Shown in pieces: positions 33,180 through 39,995 of a DNA stretch of 39,995 bases. A model generated the notes under the pieces. It worked only from the letters and a program-made list of their open reading frames with translations. It did not search any database and was not told the DNA's origin. Both the position numbers and the translations under genes were made by a program. The first letter of the stretch is position 1, and each line of letters opens with the position of its first letter. Source of the DNA: Bacteroides graminisolvens DSM 19988 = JCM 15093 (GTDB lineage: Bacteria > Bacteroidota > Bacteroidia > Bacteroidales > Bacteroidaceae); contig NZ_ATZI01000023.1 in the NCBI RefSeq assembly GCF_000428125.1, forward strand, positions 1-39,995, in the 5' to 3' direction.

Positions 33180-34220
33180 TTATTTTTTTTCTTCCTGAAG
33201 TGGATTCCAGCCTTGTGCTTTCAGTTCGAATTCTTGTCCATCTCTGCTGATTAACGCACAGCCCATCTCTGGTTTAGTTATGTGGCCAATAAGCTTGATG
33301 CCCTCCATCTCAGATATTTTTTCGTGATCTGCAATAGGTACGGTGAAGAGGAGTTCGTAATCTTCTCCACCGTTTAATGCACAGGTGGTAAGATTCATGT
33401 TAAACTCTTCTGCCATTACGGCAGTTTGGTAGTCAATGGGAATATGCTCTTCGTAAATGCGACAACCAACCTTACTCTGTGTGCAAATGTGTAGCAGTTC
33501 GGATGAAAGCCCGTCTGATATATCCATCATCGCTGTTGGTTTGATTGAAGCTTCCGCTAGTCTTTTTATAATATCAGCACGAGCTTCTGGCTTAAGCTGG
33601 CGTTCCAACAAGTATTCTTTTCCCGAGAAATCCGGTTGAACCTCTTTTTCTCCTTTAAAGACGGACTTTTCTCTTTCAAGTAATTGAAGCCCCATGTAAG
33701 CAGCCCCTAAGTCGCCACTTACACAGATAAGGTCTGTTTCTTTGGCGCCGTTACGATAGATAATGCTGTCTTTGTCGGCCTCGCCAATGCACGTAATGCT
33801 AATAGCTAATCCTGTAAGCGATGAAGTCGTATCGCCTCCAACAATATCAACGTGGTATTGCTCGCACGCCAAACGTAAACCTGTATAAAATTCTTCAATA
33901 TCTTCAATACTAAAACGCTTAGAGATAGCCAATGAAACGGTTATTTGTTTAGGTGATCCGTTCATGGCATATATATCCGAGAAATTGACCACTGCGGCTT
34001 TGTATCCTAAGTGTTTCAGGGGAACATAAACAAGATCAAAATGAACTCCTTCCATGAGTAGGTCAGTGGTAACTAACACTTGCTTCTCTGAAGGATAAGT
34101 AAGTACTGCCGCATCGTCTCCTACGCCGTATTTGCTCGATTCGTTGATTAATTTTATATCTTCTGTTAGCCGGCGGATCAATCCAAATTCTCCAATAGTT
34201 GCTATTTCTGTTCTGCTCAT
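33180..34220 (-). CDS. thiL: Thiamine-monophosphate kinase
   Basis: A 346-residue enzyme of the AIR-synthase/PurM-like fold that phosphorylates thiamine monophosphate to the active cofactor thiamine diphosphate. It has the N-terminal IGEFGLIRRLTEDI, the metal- and ATP-binding GVGDDAAVL, TTDLLMEGVHFD, VGGDTTSS and DISDGLSSELLHI, and the late NGGEDYELLFTVP motif, all typical of ThiL. It is the last gene of the sppA-lpxK-pnp-thiL cluster, with no gap after the phosphorylase gene. It completes thiamine activation together with thiD elsewhere in the window, though the two genes are 14 kb apart. Confidence 0.96.
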   Translation of the reverse strand: MSRTEIATIGEFGLIRRLTEDIKLINESSKYGVGDDAAVLTYPSEKQVLVTTDLLMEGVHFDLVYVPLKHLGYKAAVVNFSDIYAMNGSPKQITVSLAISKRFSIEDIEEFYTGLRLACEQYHVDIVGGDTTSSLTGLAISITCIGEADKDSIIYRNGAKETDLICVSGDLGAAYMGLQLLEREKSVFKGEKEVQPDFSGKEYLLERQLKPEARADIIKRLAEASIKPTAMMDISDGLSSELLHICTQSKVGCRIYEEHIPIDYQTAVMAEEFNMNLTTCALNGGEDYELLFTVPIADHEKISEMEGIKLIGHITKPEMGCALISRDGQEFELKAQGWNPLQEEKK

Positions 34221-35027
34221 TTATGCACGATTTATTAGTTCTCGCATGATAGTCGTCATTTTGGGTTGGGCTGCATCTGCAGCTATTTGGACTTCTTCAT
34301 GTGAAACTTCAACGATTTTACCTTCGACTCCTAGATCGGTGATGACTGATATTCCGAAAACTTTTATTTTGCAATGGTTGGCAACGATAACTTCGGGCAC
34401 TGTTGACATGCCTACTGCATCTGCGCCAAATATGCGGAATAGTTTGTATTCAGCCGGAGTTTCGAATGTAGGTCCTTGTGTTCCTACGTAAACTCCCTGC
34501 TGTACTTTTATCCCTTTTTCTTTTGCTATTTGGAGTGCTTTTTGGATCAATTCCTTGGAATAGGCCTCACTCATGTCGGGGAAACGATCGCCGTATAAGT
34601 TCTTTCCGCGTAATGGGTGTTCAGGGAAGTAGTTGATGTGATCCGTGATTATCATTAAATCTCCAATTTCAAAGGCCGGATTGGTACCTCCACTTGCATT
34701 TGACACGAAAAGGGTTTTGATTCCCAATTCTTTCATAACGCGCACCGGAAAGGTAACTTCCTGCATGGAATAACCTTCATAATAATGAAAGCGCCCTTGC
34801 ATAGCCATGATATCTTTGTTCCCTAATTTACCAAATATTAATTTACCGCTGTGTCCTTCAACAGTCGATACCGGAAAATTTGGAATCTCTTCGTATTTGA
34901 TTTCGTATTTTTCTGTAATCTCGTTAGCCAAGCTACCTAGGCCTGTACCCAGAATGATTGCCGTTCCTGGTTGGGTGTGCATTCTTTCTTTAAGAAAGTC
35001 AGCTGTTTTTTTTATTTTCTCTAACAT
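34221..35027 (-). CDS. punA: Purine-nucleoside phosphorylase
   Basis: A 268-residue trimeric-type PNP that splits purine nucleosides with phosphate to free base and ribose-1-phosphate for salvage. It shows the phosphate loop GTGLGS (28-32), HSG (59-61), the GRFHYYEGY block, SNASGGTNP, the purine-site FETPAEY (E189) and the late SHEEV (H243). At the position of Asn243 in the human enzyme this protein has Asp (D231, VITDLGVEG), which may change base preference from 6-oxo to 6-amino purines. It overlaps lpxK by 29 bases and abuts thiL. Confidence 0.93.
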   Translation of the reverse strand: MLEKIKKTADFLKERMHTQPGTAIILGTGLGSLANEITEKYEIKYEEIPNFPVSTVEGHSGKLIFGKLGNKDIMAMQGRFHYYEGYSMQEVTFPVRVMKELGIKTLFVSNASGGTNPAFEIGDLMIITDHINYFPEHPLRGKNLYGDRFPDMSEAYSKELIQKALQIAKEKGIKVQQGVYVGTQGPTFETPAEYKLFRIFGADAVGMSTVPEVIVANHCKIKVFGISVITDLGVEGKIVEVSHEEVQIAADAAQPKMTTIMRELINRA

Positions 35028-36093
35028 AGCCGATAATGTTTTGATTAAACTTTTTTTCTTGGTTCTGTAATATCTTCACTTCGATAGGAAGTGCGTAAAG
35101 ATACGACTTTAATTCGTTTTTCAATGCAGGGTGATGAAGAAGTCTGGCTGCATCTTTTTCGGTTGTTACAATTATTTTCTTTTCAGCTTTAATCTGGTTG
35201 AATCGCTCGTGAAGTAATTCCATGTCTTTTGCACTAAAATCATGATGATCATCAAATGCAAGGTAATCAACGTGCGAAGTATAGTTGTGCAACTCATTGA
35301 CTAAAGTGAGAGGAGATGCAATTCCTGTAAGTAAAAGAATCTGTTCGTCTGCTTGGATGGAGGATAATGCTCTTTCAGTTTGCCCTAAATTCTTAAATAC
35401 AGGCGTGAGCTTTCCGTATTGAAAAGTAGAGAAGTATAACTTTTGAAAAGGGAAGAGATCAAGCTGTTTACTTATAATCTTAAAATCAATAGGCTTTATA
35501 TCTGCGGGGCATTTGGTCACAATTACAATTTGTGCTCTGTTTTTGCCTTTCCTAGATTCGCGCAAGCGACCGGCAGGAAGAAGTTTGTCTTCACAAAACA
35601 AGCGATTATAATCTGTGAGAAGAATATTTATTCCGGCCTTTACGTAACGGTGTTGAAAGGCGTCATCCAACAAAATGACGTCTACTTCCGGGTCTTTCAG
35701 TTGAAGTAATTGTTCAATGCCGTGGCAACGATTTTCATCAACGGCTACACGTATGTCTGGAAATTTGTTTTTTATTTGAAAAGGTTCGTCGCCTATTACA
35801 CGTGCTTGGCTGTCTTCATTGGCTAAAAGGTAGCCCCGACTGTGCCTTTTATAGCCTCTGCTGAGTACGGCTACTTTGTATTGATTGCGAAGCAAATTGA
35901 CTAAATATTCTGTGTGTGGTGTTTTGCCTGTGCCTCCTACAGATATATTACCTATACAAATGGTTGGAATATCAAAACTCTTTGACTGGAGTATGCCCCA
36001 GTCAAAGAGTTTGTTTCTAAAGTAAGTTGCAGCCCCGTATATATGTGAGAGGGGTAATAACCATTTGTTAATTTTGATTTGCTTTTCCTCCAT
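34999..36093 (-). CDS. lpxK: Tetraacyldisaccharide 4'-kinase
   Basis: A 364-residue inner-membrane-associated kinase that adds the 4'-phosphate to the lipid A precursor. An N-terminal hydrophobic/amphipathic region (about 11-33) is followed by the P-loop GNISVGGTGKTPHTEYLV (51-58 for the core), SRGYKRHSRGY, the DEP-like VIGDEPFQIK, and LDDAFQHRYV, all LpxK hallmarks. Length is typical of Bacteroidota LpxK. It follows sppA by 15 bases and overlaps the PNP gene, so the cluster is one operon although its functions differ. Confidence 0.95.
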   Translation of the reverse strand: MEEKQIKINKWLLPLSHIYGAATYFRNKLFDWGILQSKSFDIPTICIGNISVGGTGKTPHTEYLVNLLRNQYKVAVLSRGYKRHSRGYLLANEDSQARVIGDEPFQIKNKFPDIRVAVDENRCHGIEQLLQLKDPEVDVILLDDAFQHRYVKAGINILLTDYNRLFCEDKLLPAGRLRESRKGKNRAQIVIVTKCPADIKPIDFKIISKQLDLFPFQKLYFSTFQYGKLTPVFKNLGQTERALSSIQADEQILLLTGIASPLTLVNELHNYTSHVDYLAFDDHHDFSAKDMELLHERFNQIKAEKKIIVTTEKDAARLLHHPALKNELKSYLYALPIEVKILQNQEKKFNQNIIGYVRENKKNS

Positions 36094-36108
36094 TTAATCC
36101 AATGACAT

Positions 36109-37875
36109 TTATTTTATATTTAACTCGAACGGTACGCGGGCTTGCATAAAGTCTGCTTTTTCCAGATTCTTTAGCATGCTAAATCCGTTGTAATAATCTC
36201 CGAGTTGACTTTTCAACATACGGCTTTCGATATAATTGCCCGGTTTTGAATTAAGTAACTCTTGCAATACATTTTTTCGGTCAGGATATCCAACGACCGT
36301 ATAACCTTCAACTTTAGCCTTTTTTACTGCTATTTCCAGCGCTTTATCAATGCCTCCGAGTATGTCAACCAAACCGATCTTTTTGGCTGCTTCTCCTGTC
36401 CAGACTCTTCCTTCTGCTATTTTTTCAATTTCATTTTTGCTCATCTTACGTCCTTCGGCACAGCGACTTACAAATAAGTCATATCCTTGATTTATATACA
36501 TTTGAAGTAAGGTTTGCTCGTCTGTATTCATTCCACGCATGATGTTTCCGAAATCTGCAAACTTGTGAGTTTTTACAACATCAAAGCTTAATCCTAATTT
36601 GTCTGTGAGTCCTTTCGCGTTAGGTATCAATCCAAAAATACCAATAGATCCGGTTAGGGTGGTGGGCTCGGCAACGATAGTATCTGCGGCACATGAAATA
36701 TAGTAACCTCCTGATGCTGCATAATCTCCCATGGATACAATGACCGGTTTTTCTTTTTTCAATTGGCAAACGGCTTCCCATATTTGTTCAGAACCGAAGG
36801 CACTGCCACCTGGTGAATTAACACGAAGTACTACAGCTTTAACATCCTTGTCTTCTTTCAACTCGCGCAGATCTTTGATGACTTCATTTGAAATAATTCC
36901 ATCTTCATCGGTACTGCTTGATCCACCGTCTATTTCTCCGAAGGCATAGTAAACGGCTATGATATTTCCGCTTTTGTCTTTGGGTGTGTTTTTCTTCACA
37001 TTGATCATTTCATCAAGTCCCAACATGGCAAGGTTGTCATCTTTATCTATTTTAACTAGCTGCTTGAGGTAATCACGTACGTCATTTTTATAAATTAATG
37101 TATCCGCCATACCACTCTTTACAGTTTGTTCGGCAGGGTAGAACATTAACATACGATTAGCGTAATTATTAAGAGAGTCAACTGATATCTTACGTGATGC
37201 GGCAACATCAGTTATAATTTCATTCCAAATAGAAGTGATGTAGGCTGTAACTTGCTCTCGGTTAGCCGGGCTCATCTCAGTGGCAGAAAATCTTTCTACG
37301 GCAGCTTTATATGTACCTACACGAAAAACTTGCATCTCAATGCCTAATTTCTCTAGCAATCCTTTTAAGAATAGAGGTTGAGAGGCCAATCCTCTCCATT
37401 CAATAGCTCCTTTAGGGTTGAGCAATACTTTATTGGCAACGCTCGACAGATAATACATGCCTTGAGTATAGTTATCACTATATGCAACAATGAATTTACC
37501 GCTTTTTTTAAAATCGTTCAATGCGTCACGTATTTCTTGTAATGATGCAAAATTAGCGTTTAATGATGTTGCTTGAATATATATTCCTTTAATGTCATCA
37601 TTCTCTTTCGCTTTCTTTATGGATGCTAAAATATCGTCTAATCCATAAGTCGAATCCTCTTTGTCAAACAACTCTTTAAATATGTTGTCTGATGTACGTT
37701 CAACCAAGCTTCCATTCAAATCAAGCATCATAATGGAGTTCTTTTTAACAACTGTCTCGGTCTCAGTGCTTGATAGCATACTAAACACGACAATAATGCT
37801 AATAACAAACATAACAATACTTGTTAGTATTATTCCTGTTATTGTGGCAAGTGTGAATTTAAAAAAATCTTTCAT
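36109..37875 (-). CDS. sppA: Signal peptide peptidase SppA, long (67K) type
   Basis: A 588-residue membrane-anchored serine protease that degrades signal peptides after their release. A single N-terminal transmembrane helix (about 8-33) is followed by two tandem S49 domains. The Ser-Lys dyad is split between them as in the E. coli 67-kDa form: K190 in VGTYKAAVERF and S388 in DYAASGGYYISC. Also present are the VNSPGGSAFGSEQIW and LTGSIGIFG blocks. It is the first gene of the sppA-lpxK-pnp-thiL cluster, with its own promoter. Confidence 0.95.
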   Translation of the reverse strand: MKDFFKFTLATITGIILTSIVMFVISIIVVFSMLSSTETETVVKKNSIMMLDLNGSLVERTSDNIFKELFDKEDSTYGLDDILASIKKAKENDDIKGIYIQATSLNANFASLQEIRDALNDFKKSGKFIVAYSDNYTQGMYYLSSVANKVLLNPKGAIEWRGLASQPLFLKGLLEKLGIEMQVFRVGTYKAAVERFSATEMSPANREQVTAYITSIWNEIITDVAASRKISVDSLNNYANRMLMFYPAEQTVKSGMADTLIYKNDVRDYLKQLVKIDKDDNLAMLGLDEMINVKKNTPKDKSGNIIAVYYAFGEIDGGSSSTDEDGIISNEVIKDLRELKEDKDVKAVVLRVNSPGGSAFGSEQIWEAVCQLKKEKPVIVSMGDYAASGGYYISCAADTIVAEPTTLTGSIGIFGLIPNAKGLTDKLGLSFDVVKTHKFADFGNIMRGMNTDEQTLLQMYINQGYDLFVSRCAEGRKMSKNEIEKIAEGRVWTGEAAKKIGLVDILGGIDKALEIAVKKAKVEGYTVVGYPDRKNVLQELLNSKPGNYIESRMLKSQLGDYYNGFSMLKNLEKADFMQARVPFELNIK

Positions 37876-37894
37876 TGTACTTATTCTTTTTGTA

Positions 37895-37922
37895 TGTTAG
37901 CTTTTTAATGCTAACAAAGATA
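37895..37922 (-). promoter_or_regulatory. sppA promoter with an inverted repeat at the start site
   Basis: TATCTTTG on the minus strand (37915-37922) is an exact -7 match; the -33 box is unclear. A perfect 7-bp inverted repeat TGTTAGC/GCTAACA (37895-37901 and 37910-37916) lies across the expected start of transcription and might be an operator or a leader hairpin. Confidence 0.5.
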
Positions 37923-38279
37923 AATAATAGGGTTTACTTTTCCATATATGTCGCAGCTTTTTTTCTTTAGTCACATTTTACTTGTCTTTAATTCTCTGAC
38001 GTCTCTTGTCTCGCTTCTTGTCCTGCAATAACGTAGTTTCTTATAGTCGGTTATTTCTGATCACGTTTTTGCGCATTGACAACCCTTCCATATTTAACCA
38101 CATGAATGAAAAACCAATTGGTAGAGTTAACCATGCATTAAGTAAATCCCGCCAACCGGTAGAACTAATTTTACAAATCTACCCCTTAATATCCTGAATC
38201 AGGCAAATCTTGTCAATAGCAAGTTTATATATTATTAACGAGCAAACAGGGGAGTAACAAAGACCGGCAAGACTTTGGT
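37923..38279. other. Non-coding region upstream of sppA
   Basis: I see no gene, RNA or clear repeat in this AT-rich stretch between the sppA promoter and the tandem repeats. Confidence 0.4.
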
Positions 38280-38384
38280 AAAACATAACCGACTTTTTAA
38301 AAAACATAACCAACTTTTTGAAAAACATAACCGACTTTTTGAAAAACATAACCGACTTTTTCAAAAAGATAACGAGCATTTTTA
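38280..38384. repeat. Five tandem 21-bp repeats
   Basis: Units of 21 bp beginning AAAACATAACCGACTTTTT at 38280, 38301, 38322, 38343 and 38364; the first four differ at one or two positions, the fifth is degenerate. There are no spacers, so this is not a CRISPR array. The unit is a multiple of three, which makes an accidental open frame on the minus strand. Confidence 0.9.
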
Positions 38385-38406
38385 AATCGTAAACCGTCTT
38401 TTGGCC

Positions 38407-38446
38407 CCTGAGCAACCGTCTTACGACCGTAACACGGTTGCTCAGG
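38407..38446. repeat. Perfect 12-bp inverted repeat
   Basis: CCTGAGCAACCG (38407-38418) pairs perfectly with 38435-38446 around a 16-base loop. There is no T run on either side, so it is not a typical terminator. It lies just after the tandem repeats. Confidence 0.7.
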
Positions 38447-38513
38447 AACCTTTTGCTACCGTGCGAACCGGCGCGAGACACCGTGCTAATGCAATCACAA
38501 ACCGCTAAGACAT

Positions 38514-38545
38514 AAAAAAAGGCAAGAGTAGGAACTCCTGCCTTT
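38514..38545 (-). terminator. Terminator-like hairpin on the minus strand
   Basis: On the minus strand GGCAGGAGT pairs with ACTCTTGCC (one G-T pair, loop TCCT), followed by seven T residues. No gene upstream of it on that strand is recognised, so an unannotated transcript from 38550-39170 is possible. Confidence 0.55.
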
Positions 38546-38769
38546 GCGCCTATAATAATTTGAATATACTATAAGTTTATAAGTACAAAGATAATACATT
38601 ATCCTGTCAATTCCAAATCATTGTGGTTCTTTTATCAGGTTATTATTAGGGCACAAATCGCGGTGTTTCGAATGTAACGAAAACAGCCAATCCGCAAAAT
38701 AAATACATAATGGAACCAACGCAAAGCCTTATATACAAACAATAAGCAGCTATATGATTATAAGGAATC

Positions 38770-38886
38770 ATCACCAAAAAAGTTGGTGATACTTGGTGAT
38801 ACTTGGTGAGGCTTTTTTTTAGCCAAGTGTCACACATACAAAACTGATAATCAAGGCATTGCAAGTTTGGTGATACTTGGTGATAC
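38770..38886. repeat. TTGGTGATAC direct-repeat cluster
   Basis: TTGGTGATAC occurs at 38783, 38793 and, truncated, 38803, and again at 38867 and 38877. Inverted partners are ATCACCAA (38770-38777) and a variant CCAAGTGTCAC near 38823. The array lies in non-coding DNA in front of the rRNA operon. Confidence 0.8.
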
Positions 38887-39174
38887 TTTATTTCATACTT
38901 TTTATGAGGCAAAACGGCACCTGTGCAAGTATCCGTTGGCAGAATTCATGAAGTTATAAGGGGGATGCCATGAATGGAAAGTCCATTGCCGGAGTTACAT
39001 TTACGCTAAGTTAATTCCGCTAACGGATTCCCTTTATATAATATAAGGTATGCCATTTCTTGGTATTTCCCTTCTACCCCCTTTCTTTGCATTTATTTTC
39101 ATACTGTTATCCATTGATGCCTAGCACTTTAAGCCTTTTCGCTCATTAGTTCTTAAAAAAAAGAGTATGATCTT
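38887..39174. other. Non-coding region before the rRNA promoters
   Basis: I recognise no gene or structured RNA here. It is AT-rich and ends at the first rRNA promoter. Confidence 0.4.
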
Positions 39175-39206
39175 CTTGCTTTGTATGGCAAAAGCTTCTA
39201 CTTTTG
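39175..39206 (+). promoter_or_regulatory. rRNA promoter P1
   Basis: CTTG (39175-39178), 20 bases, TACTTTTG (39199-39206), followed by CACCCGCTTT, which recurs after P3. Confidence 0.7.
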
Positions 39207-39312
39207 CACCCGCTTTGCAAGAGAGACAAAGTGTTTTCTTGAAATGTTGATAAAGCGCCTGTGAGGTTTGACTTATTGCGGTTTTACTTTTAAAAAAAAA
39301 CTTCTCTGAAAG

Positions 39313-39345
39313 TTTGGAAGTGAAGCTAAAAAGTCTTTATCTTTG
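39313..39345 (+). promoter_or_regulatory. rRNA promoter P2
   Basis: TTTG (39313-39316), 21 bases, TATCTTTG (39338-39345), an exact -7 match followed by CAGTCCG. Confidence 0.7.
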
Positions 39346-39458
39346 CAGTCCGGTTCGCAAAAAAGGATCTTTTTTTGTTTAGGCCTTCGCTCTTGCTAAA
39401 AGAGTTTTAGAAGGTAGCTTAACGAAAAAAAAACTTTTAAAAAAAACTTCCGAAAACA

Positions 39459-39490
39459 TTTGGTTGTTACTTTTAAACTCCTTACCTTTG
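39459..39490 (+). promoter_or_regulatory. rRNA promoter P3
   Basis: TTTG (39459-39462), 20 bases, TACCTTTG (39483-39490), followed by CACCCGCTTT. It is the promoter nearest the 16S gene, with a leader of about 270 bases. Confidence 0.78.
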
Positions 39491-39769
39491 CACCCGCTTT
39501 AGAAAACAAAGCAAAAATAAAAGAAGCGTTCTTTGATAGAATTACATAAACAATACAAGTAGTACAATAGCAAAATGCTTTTCTTCTTGTTTGGTTTCTT
39601 CGGAAACGGATCATTATAAGAAAAGATATTTTGGGTAAAATTTAGAACCGTCAATATCCTGCTTTTATGCAGGGTGTGAACTTAAATAAATTTACGAAAT
39701 CCTGAACAGAGCTAAAAATTGCTTATGATTGATACTTTCGGGTATTTTTCATAGGTACACAATACTTTT

Positions 39770-39995
39770 ACAATGAAGAGTTTGATCCTGGCTCAGGATG
39801 AACGCTAGCTACAGGCTTAACACATGCAAGTCGAGGGGCAGCATTGGAGTAGCAATACTTCAGATGGCGACCGGCGCACGGGTGAGTAACACGTATCCAA
39901 CCTGCCGCTTACTCGGGGATAGCCTTTCGAAAGAAAGATTAATACCCGATGGTATAAAGAGTTCGCATGTTCTCTTTATTAAAGAATTTCGGTAA
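39770..39995 (+). rRNA. rrs: 16S ribosomal RNA, 5' part
   Basis: The conserved start AGAGTTTGATCCTGGCTCAG is at 39777-39796, which places the mature 5' end near 39770. GATGAACGCTAGCTACAGGC and the later GGCGACCGGCGCACGGGTGA are typical of Bacteroidales. The gene is cut by the window end after about 226 bases. The variable V1 region is not enough for me to name the species. Confidence 0.97.

Noticed and set aside
38280..38384. CRISPR array
   Set aside because: Units are directly adjacent without spacers, and no cas genes are in the window.
38179..38481. 100-codon minus-strand frame across the 21-bp repeats
   Set aside because: It exists because the repeat length is a multiple of three; its product is a monotonous Lys-Phe-Met repeat with no family resemblance.
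38646..38912. 88-codon minus-strand frame across the TTGGTGATAC cluster
   Set aside because: The product mirrors the DNA repeat (HQVSP units), and no start signal or family is seen.

Overview
The window looks like chromosomal DNA of a Bacteroides-type gut bacterium. It holds a SusC/SusD pair, promoters of the Bacteroides sigma-ABfr kind (TAnnTTTG at -7, often CTTG or TTTG about 20 bases upstream), several Bacteroides-type tyrosine integrases and MobA/DUF3408 mobilization genes. The first 226 bases of a Bacteroides-like 16S rRNA gene close the right end. I cannot name the species.

Bases 1-9265 carry a minus-strand block. A LytS-type sensor kinase and a LytTR response regulator lie upstream of a TolC / membrane-fusion / RND efflux operon. 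Two direct repeats 21 bp apart sit just upstream of the operon's predicted -33 box and look like the operator of the LytTR regulator. The last gene of the operon, an outer-membrane protein probably of the DUF6268 type, is cut by a complete ISL3-type insertion sequence (1-1417). Divergent from the kinase is a subclass B1 metallo-beta-lactamase with all zinc ligands present. Next is a small polysaccharide utilization locus (SusC, SusD, and a secreted GH2 enzyme under its own promoter). Housekeeping and transport genes follow: thiD, an NCS2-like permease, a GNAT acetyltransferase, a 14-TM MFS exporter, a DUF3795 remnant and a beta-carbonic anhydrase.

Bases 23736-33003 form a genomic island inserted at the 3' end of a tRNA-Phe gene. 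A 19-bp direct repeat of the tRNA end (18/19 identical) marks both borders, an intact integrase sits against the tRNA, and a terminator-like hairpin that probably once belonged to the tRNA is stranded at the far border. The left half of the island is one six-gene operon: two unknown small proteins (one Cys-rich), two TerB-like proteins, a DarT-like DNA ADP-ribosyltransferase with an extra N-terminal domain, and a NADAR-like protein, the probable antitoxin that removes the ADP-ribose. This is the best candidate for a poorly described system: a DarT-NADAR toxin-antitoxin module extended by TerB-like partners, probably for phage defence. The right half is mobile-element machinery, partly decayed: a frameshifted and truncated integrase, an orphan mobA, a DUF3408 protein, two excisionase-like HTH proteins, a small RhuM-like protein and the intact integrase.

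Bases 33075-37922 hold the tRNA-Phe promoter and a core operon sppA-lpxK-pnp-thiL on the minus strand. The last 2 kb is the non-coding region in front of the rRNA operon, with a 21-bp tandem repeat, a TTGGTGATAC repeat cluster, hairpins and three tandem rRNA promoters.
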